From: CAVTWH01 sp963850915
GTDB taxonomy: Bacteria; Actinomycetota; Actinomycetes; Mycobacteriales; Micromonosporaceae
Reading direction: 5' to 3'
Length of the DNA: 64,000 bases
NCBI GenBank assembly: GCA_963850915.1
Contig: CAWKND010000010.1
Coordinates: 620,001-684,000, forward strand
Each line of letters begins with the position of its first letter. The first letter of the stretch is position 1. Of this stretch, positions 42,322-50,886 are shown one piece after another. Both the position numbers and the translations under genes were made by a program. Under the pieces are notes generated by a model. The model made no database searches, was not told the DNA's origin, and was given only the letters and a program-made list of their open reading frames with translations.

Positions 42322-43494
42322 ATGACGCGCGAGGTCGTGGTCGGTACCGGTGCCGGACTCGTCGCCGACGAGCCGGGCCAGCTCGAGGCCGGCCAACTCG
42401 GCGCCGACATGGTGCTCAACATCGGGCCGCAGCACCCGTCCACGCACGGGGTACTCCGCCTCAAACTGGTACTCGACGGCGAGCGGGTGATCTCGTGCGA
42501 GCCCATCGTGGGGTACATGCACCGGGGCGCCGAGAAGCTCTTCGAGGTACGCGACTACCGGCAGATCATCGTGCTGGCCAACCGGCACGACTGGCTCAGC
42601 GCCTTCGCCAACGAACTGGGCGTGGCGCTCGCGGTCGAGCGGTTGATGGGCATGGAGGTACCGGAGCGCGCGGTTTGGCTACGCACGGCACTCGCCGAGT
42701 TGAACCGGGTACTCAACCACCTGATGTTCCTCGGCTCGTACCCGCTGGAGATCGGCGCCATCACCCCCGTCTTCTACGCCTTCCGGGAACGGGAGGTGAT
42801 CCAGGCGGTGATGGAGGAGGTCTCCGGCGGCCGGATGCACTTCATGTTCAACCGGGTCGGTGGGTTGAAGGAGGAGGTACCGGCCGGCTGGACCACGCGG
42901 GCCCGGGCCGCGATCGACCTGGTACGCCGGCGCCTGCCCGACCTGGACAACCTGATCCGGCGCAACGAGATCTTCCTGGCCCGGACAGTCGGCGTCGGGG
43001 TACTGACGGCTGCGCAGGCGGCCGCGTACGGTGCCTCCGGGCCGGTCGCGCGCGCCTCCGGACTCGACTTCGACCTGCGCCGCGACGAGCCGTACCTGGC
43101 CTACGGCGAGCTGGACGTACCCGTGGTGACCCGGACCGCCGGCGACTGCCACTCCCGCTTCGAGATCCTGCTGGACCAGGTGTACGTCTCCCTCGACCTG
43201 GCGCAGCAGTGCCTCGATCGGGTGGATCGGATCTCCGGGCCGGTGAACGTACGCCTCCCCAAGGTGGTGAAGGCGCCCGAGGGGCACACGTACGCGTGGA
43301 CCGAGAATCCACTCGGGATCAACGGGTACTACCTGGTGTCCCGGGGCGAGAAGACGCCCTGGCGGTTGAAGCTGCGTACCGCCTCGTACGCCAACGTACA
43401 GGCGCTGAGCACGCTGCTCCCGGGCTGCCTGGTACCCGACCTGATCGCCATCCTGGGCTCGATGTTCTTCGTCGTCGGCGACATCGACAAGTAG
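42322..43494 (+). CDS. nuoD: Stand-alone NADH-quinone oxidoreductase subunit D homologue
   Basis: 390 residues from ATG 42322. 49-kDa subunit motifs are intact: NIGPQHPSTHGVLRL, YMHRGAEKLFEVRDYRQI, LNRVLNHLMFLG and DLIAILGSMFFVVGDIDK at the C-terminus. The quinone-site His (in GPQHPSTHG) and the HRG arginine are present. No other nuo genes are nearby, so this is probably a second NuoD-like subunit, known outside the main nuo operon in several actinomycetes. Ends before a repeat-filled gap. Confidence 0.9.
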   Translation: MTREVVVGTGAGLVADEPGQLEAGQLGADMVLNIGPQHPSTHGVLRLKLVLDGERVISCEPIVGYMHRGAEKLFEVRDYRQIIVLANRHDWLSAFANELGVALAVERLMGMEVPERAVWLRTALAELNRVLNHLMFLGSYPLEIGAITPVFYAFREREVIQAVMEEVSGGRMHFMFNRVGGLKEEVPAGWTTRARAAIDLVRRRLPDLDNLIRRNEIFLARTVGVGVLTAAQAAAYGASGPVARASGLDFDLRRDEPYLAYGELDVPVVTRTAGDCHSRFEILLDQVYVSLDLAQQCLDRVDRISGPVNVRLPKVVKAPEGHTYAWTENPLGINGYYLVSRGEKTPWRLKLRTASYANVQALSTLLPGCLVPDLIAILGSMFFVVGDIDK

Positions 43495-43568
43495 CCCGCC
43501 CCGCTCGGCTTGGCCCGGCCCGCTCGGCAGGCCCGGCCCGGCTCGGCCGGCTCGGTTGGGCGGGGTGG
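43495..43568. repeat. Degenerate CCGCTCGG/CCCGGCC repeats in convergent gap
   Basis: The 74 bp between nuoD and the convergent repeat protein consists of irregular repeats of CCCGGCCCGCTCGG type. May act as a structured terminator. Low complexity prevents a firmer call. Confidence 0.5.
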
Positions 43569-46280
43569 TCAGGACCAGCGGTCGTCGGAGCTGTCGATCT
43601 CCACCCGGCGCTGGCGCGGGATGTTCGGACGCGAGCGCTCCGGGCGCTCCCACTGGTCGTCCCGGTCGCCGCCCCGTTGCCGCCCGCCGCGTGGGTCGCC
43701 CTCGGCCCGCGCCCCGGTACCCCCGTCGAAGCCGCGCCCGTCGGTGTCCCACGGCTCCCGGCGCGCACCCCGGTCCCGGCTCTCCGGCTCGCGGACGTCG
43801 CGGTCCCGGCTGGTCCCGGCGCGCGAATCACGATCCCAGGAGTCGCGGTCCCGCACGTCGCTGTCCCGCCCAGGCCGATCCAGGCCGTCCCGATCCAAGC
43901 CGTCGCGTCCACGAGCCAAGCCATCCCGACTGCCGCGATCTGCGCTGTCCCGGTCCCGCCGACTCCGATCCCGATCCCGATCATCGAGGTCCTTGGCGCC
44001 CCGACTCCGGGTATCCGGATCACGCGCGTCCACATCACGGGCGCCCAGATCGCGGGCGCCCAGATCACGGGCGCCTGGGTCGCGGGCGCCCAGATCACGG
44101 GCGCCTGGGTCGACAGGCAGATCCCGGTCACCGCGATCGCGCCCGGTCCGCCCTGACCCGACTCGGTCGACGCCGCCCCGCTCCCGGTCGTCCCGGTCGA
44201 GGCCACCGCGATCACGGCCGGCACGGTCAGAGCCGGCACGGTCAGAGCCGGCACGGTCAGAGCCGGCACGGTCAGAGCCGGCACGGTCAGAGCCGGCACG
44301 GTCAGAGCCGGCACGATCAGAGCCGGCACGATCAGAGCTGGCACGATCAAGGCCGGCGCGGTCGACGCCATCCCGGTCAAAGCCGGTGCGGTCAGCGCGA
44401 GCACGATCAGGGCCGACAGAGTCAAAGCCAGCACGATCCGATGCAGCACGATCAAGACCGGCACGATCGAGACCTGTTCGGTCAGAGCCGGTGCGCTCAG
44501 AGCCAGTGCGCTCAGAGCCAGTGCGCTCAGAGCCAGTGCGCTCAGAGCCAGTGCGCTCAGAGCCAGTGCGCTCGGCGCCGGTACGGCCGAAGCCGACACG
44601 ATCACGGTCGACGCCAACCGGTTCGCGCTCTTCCCGGCTGGTGGAGTCGATGACCCGGCTGTCCCGGTCGCGTCCGGCGGGCCGGACCCGGTCCCGCTCC
44701 GCCGAGTCGGACCATCCGGTCGTCCAGGCTGGTGCCGGGGTCACCGGCGCGGCGGGCAGCGCCGCCGGCCCGCCGGCGCGCGCACCCTCGATCCAGAACT
44801 CCTCACTGGGCGAGTCGAGGCGGCTGGCTGCCGACCTGTCCTCGCGGGCGCGGCGCGCGCTACGGGACTCACCGCGGCTGTCGTCTCGGGAGTCACCGTG
44901 AGCCGAGTCATCGCGGGCCGAGTCACCGTGCCCGTGCTCGCTCGCCTCCCGCCGTACGGCCGCCCACCGGTCCTCGATCCGGATCTCCGACCCGGACGCG
45001 TCGTTCTGTACCGACGCACGCCGCTCGCCCATCCGTACTTCGCGGCCACGATCGTCGGTACGAACCGAAGCCCACCGGTCGCCCGCGCGCAGCCCGGACC
45101 AGGCTGGCGAGTCAGCCGGATCGTCCACGTCCCGGGACACAGACCCGCCCGCCGCAGCAGTAGAGCGACCACCGTCGGTATCCCACTCGTCCGGCTCTCG
45201 GTCGACCGCGCGTCGCCGCCCGACCTCCGGTTCAGAGCCGGTACGCCGAGCCGACCCGCGATCGGCGAAGTCACCGCGCCCGTCCGTGTCGTCCCGACCG
45301 ACCCAGCCGCCGGTACGCAGCCCAGCCGCCGCCCGGCTCAGGTCACCGAAGCGCTCGCGGAGCTTCTGGTCGGTCCAGGACTCCTCCTGCGGCGCGCTGG
45401 CCCACGCCTCCCGCTCGCGATCGCCACGATCCCGGTCGGTGCGGTCGCGGTCGGTGCGGTCGCGGTCGGTGGGGTCGCGGTCGGTGCGGTCCCGCTCAAT
45501 TCGGTCCCGCTCGATGCGGTCCCGGTCGTCACGCTCGCGGTCGCGGTCCCGGTCGGTACGGTCGCGGTCAAGCCGGTCCCGGCCTGAGTCACTCCGCCCG
45601 CGCTCCACCTCGGCCCGACCACGGTCGCGTTCGATGCGAGCCCGGTCCCCGTCGCGGTCGTCCCGGTGCCGGTCGTCCCGGTGCCGGTCGTCCCGGTCAC
45701 GCGAAGAGTCTCGCGGAGCGGCCTGGCTGCCGTAGACCGTGCCCCGGTCGTCCGGGTCGACGATGGTCTGCCGGGTGGTCACGTGAAACGTCTCGGTGTG
45801 CTGTACGACGCCCCGACCCACCATCGGACGGCTGGGCCCCGGTGGCGCGACGCCGGGCGGCGGGGAAATCGGCCGCTGGGCGTTGCTCCGCTCGATCGCG
45901 GCCCGCGCCTGCTCCAGCTGCGCCCGCAGCGACTCGACCTGCTCCTGGAGCGTGCCGGTCTGCTCGGCGAAGGACTTGTGGGTGGCGCGTGCCGCGCTCG
46001 CGATGTCTTTGCGTACGTCTTCACGCAGCGTGTCCAGCTCGTCGAAGACGGTGTCCTCGATCTCGGTGCGTACCGCCCCGGCGTCCGGCCGCAGCATCAT
46101 GGCCAGCCCGATGAGTACCAGCGCGATGATCACGAGTACCGCACCGAAACGCAGCGCAGCGCTGCCATCACTGAGAAGTACGAGAATCGCGGCGATCGGG
46201 GCCAGCCCGACGCCAGCCCAGAACGCCACGGTCAGCAACTTTCCGCGTGGCTGGCTCTGCTGAGTCTCCGAGGCTGGCAT
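43569..46280 (-). CDS. Giant charged-repeat membrane protein (DUF6779-like N-terminus)
   Basis: 903 residues from ATG 46280 (MPASETQQSQPRGKLL). Two membrane helices (about 17-65, AFWAGVGLAPIAAILVLL and FGAVLVIIALVLIGLAMML), a coiled-coil of about 70 residues (RTEIEDTVFDELDTLREDVRKD), then more than 700 residues rich in Arg, Asp, Ser, Glu and Gly with few hydrophobics. Within it are tandem pentapeptides GSDRA, GSERT and ARDLG and heptads of RDRD type. Position after the DUF2520 gene matches Rv3604c, a membrane protein rich in Ala/Arg/Pro; I infer orthology from place and layout. Probably disordered cytosolic tail. Confidence 0.8.
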   Translation of the reverse strand: MPASETQQSQPRGKLLTVAFWAGVGLAPIAAILVLLSDGSAALRFGAVLVIIALVLIGLAMMLRPDAGAVRTEIEDTVFDELDTLREDVRKDIASAARATHKSFAEQTGTLQEQVESLRAQLEQARAAIERSNAQRPISPPPGVAPPGPSRPMVGRGVVQHTETFHVTTRQTIVDPDDRGTVYGSQAAPRDSSRDRDDRHRDDRHRDDRDGDRARIERDRGRAEVERGRSDSGRDRLDRDRTDRDRDRERDDRDRIERDRIERDRTDRDPTDRDRTDRDRTDRDRGDREREAWASAPQEESWTDQKLRERFGDLSRAAAGLRTGGWVGRDDTDGRGDFADRGSARRTGSEPEVGRRRAVDREPDEWDTDGGRSTAAAGGSVSRDVDDPADSPAWSGLRAGDRWASVRTDDRGREVRMGERRASVQNDASGSEIRIEDRWAAVRREASEHGHGDSARDDSAHGDSRDDSRGESRSARRAREDRSAASRLDSPSEEFWIEGARAGGPAALPAAPVTPAPAWTTGWSDSAERDRVRPAGRDRDSRVIDSTSREEREPVGVDRDRVGFGRTGAERTGSERTGSERTGSERTGSERTGSERTGSDRTGLDRAGLDRAASDRAGFDSVGPDRARADRTGFDRDGVDRAGLDRASSDRAGSDRAGSDRAGSDRAGSDRAGSDRAGSDRAGSDRAGRDRGGLDRDDRERGGVDRVGSGRTGRDRGDRDLPVDPGARDLGARDPGARDLGARDLGARDVDARDPDTRSRGAKDLDDRDRDRSRRDRDSADRGSRDGLARGRDGLDRDGLDRPGRDSDVRDRDSWDRDSRAGTSRDRDVREPESRDRGARREPWDTDGRGFDGGTGARAEGDPRGGRQRGGDRDDQWERPERSRPNIPRQRRVEIDSSDDRWS
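44041..44115. repeat. Five 15-bp units coding ARDLG/ARDPG
   Basis: Alternating units GCGCCCAGATCACGG and GCGCCTGGGTCGCGG at 44041-44115. Fifteen bases equals five codons, so copy number can vary without frameshift. Confidence 0.85.
44221..44355. repeat. Nine 15-bp units coding GSDRA pentapeptides
   Basis: Six exact GCACGGTCAGAGCCG units from 44221, then three with one or a few changes to 44355. Near-identity at DNA level indicates recent expansion or homogenisation. Confidence 0.95.
44491..44580. repeat. Six 15-bp units coding GSERT pentapeptides
   Basis: Five exact GTGCGCTCAGAGCCA units at 44491-44565 followed by one variant to 44580. Confidence 0.95.
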
Positions 46281-46339
46281 GGGACCACAGGCTACCGAGA
46301 GTTCCGCCGATTCGGTATGCCAGCTGGCCAGCGAACATG

Positions 46340-46376
46340 GATGTGGGCGGTACCGCGATCGGGTACCGCCCACATC
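46340..46376. terminator. 15-bp stem hairpin after ABC binding-protein gene
   Basis: Arms 46340-46354 and 46362-46376 pair perfectly around a 7-base loop. It lies 49 bp past the binding-protein stop on the minus strand and before the next gene, so it probably ends the transporter transcript. Confidence 0.75.
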
Positions 46377-46424
46377 TGCCGTGCTGATGCGCAGGCCAGC
46401 CCGGGTGGGGCGGCCGAACGCGGG

Positions 46425-47426
46425 TTACGCGAGCGCGGCGTCCGAGGAGAACACCAGCCCGATCGTGACGGTACCGTCGGTGAGCTGCTTCTTGGTCAGC
46501 GGACCACCGGCGTCGGTCTTGACGAACTGGCCGAACTGGATGCCGTAGGTCTTCTCCAGACCAGGCTGGCAGAACGGACGGTTCGGGCACTCGTCCGGCC
46601 CGGCCAGCGTGGTGTCCTTACCGGAGCACTTGCTGGCGAAGTCGGAGAGCGTGGTCAGGCCGTACTTGCTGGCCGTCGCCTTGGTCACCGCGAACGCGTT
46701 CTGGTCGGCGGCCGCTGACGGGTCACCGAAGGACAGCCCGGTCTTGGTACCCAACTGCTTGAGCGCGTCCACCGTCTTGTTCAGGTCGGACGAGGCCAGC
46801 GGGGTCGCGTTGGCCCCGTTGACCTTGGTGTTCAGGAACTCGGTGAGGGTGCCGGCGTACTCGGGTACGACCTGGATGTCCGTACCCTTCTCCAGCGCCG
46901 GCTCGTACGCCTCACGGTTGCCCACGGTCTGCGTGGAGGCGGTGAAGCCGGCCGCGTTGAGTGCGATCTTGTAAAGCTCGCCGAGCGTCTGGTTCTCGCT
47001 GAAGTTGGCGGTACCGATAACGATCTTGCCGCCGGTCCCCTTGGTGATCCCGGCCGTCAGGTTCGAGCTGGTCGCGAAGTCCTGAGCAGCCACGGCCGGC
47101 GTCTTGCGGTCGACGTCGGTTGCCTTGTTCAGCGCGATCAACTTGGTGGTGTCCAGCGCCGCCGACACCTTGTTCAGCGCCGCGATCAGCTCCGGACTCG
47201 ACTTGGCGGTGTTGACCGCCGGAATGATGTTGTCAACGGTCTGCAGCTTCTTGTCGTCGGTGAGGACGACGAGGTTCGTGTCGGCTACTCCCTTGCAGCC
47301 GCCGGACGCCACGCTTGCCGGTGGTGCCGCTGTCCCGGACGAGCCGGACTTGCCGCACGCGGTGGTGAACCCCGCGACCGCGACAAGCAGTGCGGCGCCC
47401 GCGAGGAGACGCCTGGTGTTTCGCAT
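46425..47426 (-). CDS. Osmoprotectant/glycine-betaine binding lipoprotein, apparently permuted
   Basis: 333 residues from ATG 47426. Signal peptide, lipobox FTTACGKS (Cys24). The OpuAC-type domain is present but its order is changed: residues 45-124 (NLVVLTDDKKLQTVDNIIPA, AALNKVSAALDTTKL) match what is normally the C-terminal end of such proteins, while residues 133-333 start with the usual N-terminal part (KIVIGTANFSENQTLGELY) and end at TIGLVFSSDAALA, where the moved block would follow. The fold may still close. Binds a quaternary amine or similar; last gene of the permease operon. Confidence 0.85.
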   Translation of the reverse strand: MRNTRRLLAGAALLVAVAGFTTACGKSGSSGTAAPPASVASGGCKGVADTNLVVLTDDKKLQTVDNIIPAVNTAKSSPELIAALNKVSAALDTTKLIALNKATDVDRKTPAVAAQDFATSSNLTAGITKGTGGKIVIGTANFSENQTLGELYKIALNAAGFTASTQTVGNREAYEPALEKGTDIQVVPEYAGTLTEFLNTKVNGANATPLASSDLNKTVDALKQLGTKTGLSFGDPSAAADQNAFAVTKATASKYGLTTLSDFASKCSGKDTTLAGPDECPNRPFCQPGLEKTYGIQFGQFVKTDAGGPLTKKQLTDGTVTIGLVFSSDAALA

Positions 47427-47702
47427 CGAAATTGCCCGCCTTCCGTGTCCCGGCGCGGCCGGAATCTCCGGCCGGCCGCGTGTCCGACGGGCGGCTGGGA
47501 TGTCCGCCCGATGCACCAAGCCAACGTGCGAACCGGCCGGTACGCAATCGGAATGACGAGATCGTCACCGCTCCGTCACCTGTCGCCCAGCTCGGGCGGG
47601 GTGCGCCAGCTGCGAGTGTTGTCCGGATCACCTCCGGCCAGGGCGCCGGCCAGCGCCGGCCGGCCGGCTGTATGCCAAAACCAGCAAATCCGGGAAGGCG
47701 GC

Positions 47703-48422
47703 CTACCCGCGTTCCTCGCCGCCGAACAGGGAGGGGCGCCGGCGCCGGGGGGGACGCAGGGCACGCGGGGTCACCAGTCGCTGGGCTATCGCCAGTACCC
47801 CCTCGACCGAGAGCGCCAGCGCCGCGACCAGGATGCCGCCGGCCAGGATCTCGCCCCCGCCGCCCGCGATGGTCTTACCGAAGCCGTCGGAGAGGATCTC
47901 GCCGAGCCCGCCCGCGTTGATGAACGCGGCCAGCGTGGCGGTCGCCACCACCTGGACGGCCGCGGTGCGGAAACCGGTGGCCAGGTACGGCACGGCCAGC
48001 GGCAGCTCCACCTTGAAAAGCTGCTGCCAGCCGGACATGCCCATGCCCTTGGCCGCCTCGCGGATCTCGGGATCCACCTCGCGCAGCCCCGTGTAGGCGT
48101 TGGCCAGCAGCGGCGGGATCGCGAAGACGGACAGCGCGATGATCACCGCGGGGTCGCCGAAGCCGACGGCGGTGAGCGGCAGGATGGTCAGCAGAGCGAT
48201 CACCGGTACGGCCCGGGTGACGTTGGACACCAGCGCGATCACCGCGCCGCCCCGGCCGGCGTGCCCGAGCCACAGCCCCAGCGGCCAGGCCACCAGGCAG
48301 GCGAGCAGCACCGCCCAGAGGGAGATCCACAGGTGCTCGCGCAGGAGTACAAAAACGCCGTTGGGGTTGGTCCAGTTCAGCGGGTCGTTGAGCCAGATGA
48401 TGGCCTGGTGCAGCATGTTCAC
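47703..48422 (-). CDS. ABC transporter permease (osmoprotectant type), second subunit
   Basis: 239 residues from GTG 48422, overlapping the preceding permease (GTGA). Five to six membrane helices; EAA-type coupling loop EIREAAKGMGMSGWQQLFKVELPLAVPYLATGFR. The N-terminus WLNDPLNWTNPNGVFVLLREHLWIS is typical of this permease family. Contacts the ATP-binding subunit encoded at 49117 and forms a dimer with the first permease. A 276-bp gap to the binding-protein gene contains GC-rich hairpin-forming sequence near 47640-47670. Confidence 0.9.
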   Translation of the reverse strand: MNMLHQAIIWLNDPLNWTNPNGVFVLLREHLWISLWAVLLACLVAWPLGLWLGHAGRGGAVIALVSNVTRAVPVIALLTILPLTAVGFGDPAVIIALSVFAIPPLLANAYTGLREVDPEIREAAKGMGMSGWQQLFKVELPLAVPYLATGFRTAAVQVVATATLAAFINAGGLGEILSDGFGKTIAGGGGEILAGGILVAALALSVEGVLAIAQRLVTPRALRPPRRRRPSLFGGEERG

Positions 48423-49114
48423 GCGGATCGCCGCCGGGCCCACGGGGTGAGCAGCCAGGAGATCAACAGCAGGACCATATCCAGTACCAGCGCCAGCAGC
48501 ACGCAGAGCAGCGTGTTCGTGGCAATCTCCGCCTTGTAGAAGTTGTTCCGGAAGCCGGCCAGGATCAGCTGGCCCAGCCCGCCGTGGCCGACCGCGGCAC
48601 CGACCGTGACCAGGGCAACCGTGGACACCGTCGCCAGCCGCAGGCCGGTCATGATGCCGGGCAGCGCGAGTGGCAGGTCGATGTGCAACAGCTGCTGCCA
48701 GCGGCTGTACCCCATCCCGCGAGCTGCCTCGGCCACGTCGGGAGGTACCTGGGACAGGCCGGTCACCGTGTTCCGGATGATCATCAGGAGTGCGTACAGC
48801 ACCAGGCCCACCAGTACCGTCCGGGTACCGATCCCGGTGTACGGGACCAGCAGGGCGAACAGGGCCAGCGACGGGATCGTGTAGAGCACCCCGGAGAATG
48901 CGAGAATGGGCCCGGTCAACCGGGGGTACCAGAAAGCCAGCACCGCCAGAGGAATAGCGATGGCCGCACCGATCAGTACCGCCTCCGCGGTCAGCGTCAC
49001 GTGCTCACGCAGCGCCGCGCTGATCGTCTCGGTGTTGTCGCGCACGTAGCGCCAGGAGAACCATGGGTTGGCAGCGCCCGACTGAGCCAGGAACGCAGCG
49101 TCCGGAGGGGACAT
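48419..49114 (-). CDS. ABC transporter permease (osmoprotectant type), first subunit
   Basis: 231 residues from ATG 49114. Helical permease with coupling loop DVAEAARGMGYSRWQQLLHIDLPLALPGIMTGLR. The N-terminal WFSWRYVRDNTETISAALREHV is the family's usual start, which supports the ATG at 49114 despite its odd location: it is only two bases from the divergent GTG of the ATPase gene. It therefore has no private upstream leader. Confidence 0.9.
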   Translation of the reverse strand: MSPPDAAFLAQSGAANPWFSWRYVRDNTETISAALREHVTLTAEAVLIGAAIAIPLAVLAFWYPRLTGPILAFSGVLYTIPSLALFALLVPYTGIGTRTVLVGLVLYALLMIIRNTVTGLSQVPPDVAEAARGMGYSRWQQLLHIDLPLALPGIMTGLRLATVSTVALVTVGAAVGHGGLGQLILAGFRNNFYKAEIATNTLLCVLLALVLDMVLLLISWLLTPWARRRSA

Positions 49115-49116
49115 AC

Positions 49117-50103
49117 GTGGACGGTACCGCCGCCTCGATCACGCTGCGAGGCGTGGGTAAGCGCTACTCGGACGGGACCGTCGCGGTGGGCTCGCTCGAC
49201 CTGGCCCTGCCGGCCGGCGAGTTGAGCGTGCTGATCGGCCCTTCGGGCTGCGGCAAGTCCACCATCCTGCGCATGATCAACCGGCTGATCGAGCCGACCG
49301 CGGGGCAGATCCTGCTCGGCGACGAGGACGTCACCCGTACCGATCCGGTACGGCTGCGCCGGCGCATCGGGTACGTCATCCAGAACACCGGACTCTTCCC
49401 GCACCAGACGGTCGCGGCCAACGTGGCCACCGTCCCGGGGCTGCTCGGCTGGAAGAAGGCGGTCCGCGACGCCCGGGTCGAGGAGCTGCTGGAGCTGGTC
49501 GGGCTGGAGCCGGCCCTGTTCGGCAAGCGCTACCCGCACGAGCTGTCCGGCGGGCAGCGGCAACGGGTCGGGGTGGCCCGGGCACTCGCCGCCGACCCGG
49601 TGGTACTGCTGATGGACGAGCCGTTCTCGGCAGTGGACCCGATCGCGCGGGTACGCCTGCAGGACGAGTTCCTCCGGCTGCAGGAGACGGTACGCAAGAC
49701 GATCGTGCTGGTCACCCACGACCTCGACGAGGCGGTACGGCTGGGCGACCGGATCGCGGTGCTCTCCCAGGGCGGCAAGCTGGAGCAGTACGCCACGTCA
49801 TCCGAGCTGCTCAGCGCGCCGGCCAACGACTTCGTGCGGGGCTTCATCGGGGGCGACCGGGGTATCCGGCGGCTCGCGGTTACCACGATCGATCCGGCCA
49901 TCCTGGAGCCACTCAACGGCACCGGCGCTTTTGCCGGCCCGACGGTACCGGTCACCGGTACCCTGCGGGACGCGCTCGGGGCGCTGCTGGTCGGCGGTAC
50001 CGGGCAGGTTGTCGTGGCGGCTGCCGACGGTACCCCCCTCGGGGTCTTGACTCCGGCCTCGATCGCGGCCGCCGCGGCCACCCAGCCCGACCCGGTCGGC
50101 TAG
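49117..50103 (+). CDS. ABC transporter ATP-binding protein (osmoprotectant type)
   Basis: 328 residues from GTG 49117 with an excellent site GGAGGGG. Walker A GPSGCGKST, Q-loop VIQNTGLF, signature LSGGQRQRV, Walker B VVLLMDEPF, H-loop LVTHD. After the ABC domain a C-terminal portion of about 80 residues resembles half a CBS pair (TLRDALGALLVGGTGQVVVAAADG). CBS modules in OpuA/OpuC-type ATPases sense ionic strength. Energises the two permeases on the opposite strand. Confidence 0.93.
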   Translation: MDGTAASITLRGVGKRYSDGTVAVGSLDLALPAGELSVLIGPSGCGKSTILRMINRLIEPTAGQILLGDEDVTRTDPVRLRRRIGYVIQNTGLFPHQTVAANVATVPGLLGWKKAVRDARVEELLELVGLEPALFGKRYPHELSGGQRQRVGVARALAADPVVLLMDEPFSAVDPIARVRLQDEFLRLQETVRKTIVLVTHDLDEAVRLGDRIAVLSQGGKLEQYATSSELLSAPANDFVRGFIGGDRGIRRLAVTTIDPAILEPLNGTGAFAGPTVPVTGTLRDALGALLVGGTGQVVVAAADGTPLGVLTPASIAAAAATQPDPVG

Positions 50104-50112
50104 CCGGACTGT

Positions 50113-50192
50113 CACCAAACCCGGCCGGCACCAAACGCGGCCGGCACCAAACGCGGCTGGCACCAAACGCGGCCGGCACCAAACGCGGCCGG
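50113..50192. repeat. Five 16-bp tandem units in convergent gap
   Basis: Units of CACCAAACGCGGCCGG starting ten bases after the ATPase stop; copies 2, 4 and 5 are exact, copies 1 and 3 differ by one base. Confidence 0.95.
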
Positions 50193-50222
50193 GCCGCACC
50201 CAGCGGAGCTGGTGCGACCCGG
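50189..50222. terminator. Imperfect hairpin downstream of ABC ATPase
   Basis: Arms 50189-50204 and 50208-50222 pair with one wobble and one bulge around a short loop, at the end of the repeat array and between convergent genes. Likely terminator. Confidence 0.5.
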
Positions 50223-50269
50223 TCAGACCCGCTCCGGGGGCAGCGCGAACGCCACCCCCGGAAGGTCGG

Positions 50270-50761
50270 TCATCTCCTGGCGCCGAATGTCGACAGTCCG
50301 ATGATCCAACCGGTGATCACGCCGTACGCCGCGCCGCCCATCGCCCAGATCAGCGCGTTGTAGAGCGAGGCGTGCTGGAGCAGCCAGGCGGCCAGCAGGC
50401 CGGCCAGCGCACCGGCGAAGATGTAGCCCGCCCAGCCACCGAAGAAGTAGGAGAGCGAACCACGGGCGGCGGCCAGCTGCGAGCCGACCAGGATCGCCAC
50501 AAACAGGTAGGTGAACAGGATCAGCAGCAGCGCCTTGAGGTCGTCCGCGATCAGGTTCTGGACCGGGTCAGACCCATTGAGGTGCCAGGACGGCCAGGTG
50601 AGGGTCTGCCAGAAGAGGCCACCTGCCGTATGTCCGTCCTGTTTGGCTGCCCAGTCGTGGAACGCGGGGTTGCCAAATGCCAGGACCAGAATGAATGCCA
50701 CGAAGGCCGCGATTGCCGGTGCGGTCCGGTAGCCCGTGGAGGAGCGGGTTGCGATAGCCAT
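50270..50761 (-). CDS. Four-helix membrane protein, unknown function
   Basis: 163 residues from ATG 50761. Hydrophobic segments at about 15-31, 75-95, 103-123 and 133-153 (AIAAFVAFILVLAF, ALLLILFTYLFVAILVG, YIFAGALAGLLAAWLL, YGVITGWIIGLS). An outer loop of about 40 residues rich in Trp/His lies between the first two helices (GGLFWQTLTWPSWHLNGSDP). No family recognised. Stands between the transporter and a small acidic protein. Confidence 0.7.
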   Translation of the reverse strand: MAIATRSSTGYRTAPAIAAFVAFILVLAFGNPAFHDWAAKQDGHTAGGLFWQTLTWPSWHLNGSDPVQNLIADDLKALLLILFTYLFVAILVGSQLAAARGSLSYFFGGWAGYIFAGALAGLLAAWLLQHASLYNALIWAMGGAAYGVITGWIIGLSTFGARR

Positions 50762-50886
50762 AACGGCAGTGTGCGAGCCGGCAACTGCAGATGCACGGGG
50801 CGCGAGGCATTCACGTGGAAAAGTCGTTTGGGCGGCAACAATCCCGATTCAGGCCTGATCCGACGCTGATTCGGGAATGCCGCGCG

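Noticed and set aside
43510..44901. Arg/Ser-rich plus-strand frames opposite the charged-repeat protein
   Set aside because: Repeats of 15 bp stay open in several frames; the minus-strand frame has helices, a coiled coil and a natural start.
46425..47426. Assembly or frameshift artefact in the binding protein
   Set aside because: One continuous frame with signal peptide, lipobox and both blocks intact; an artefact would not keep these.
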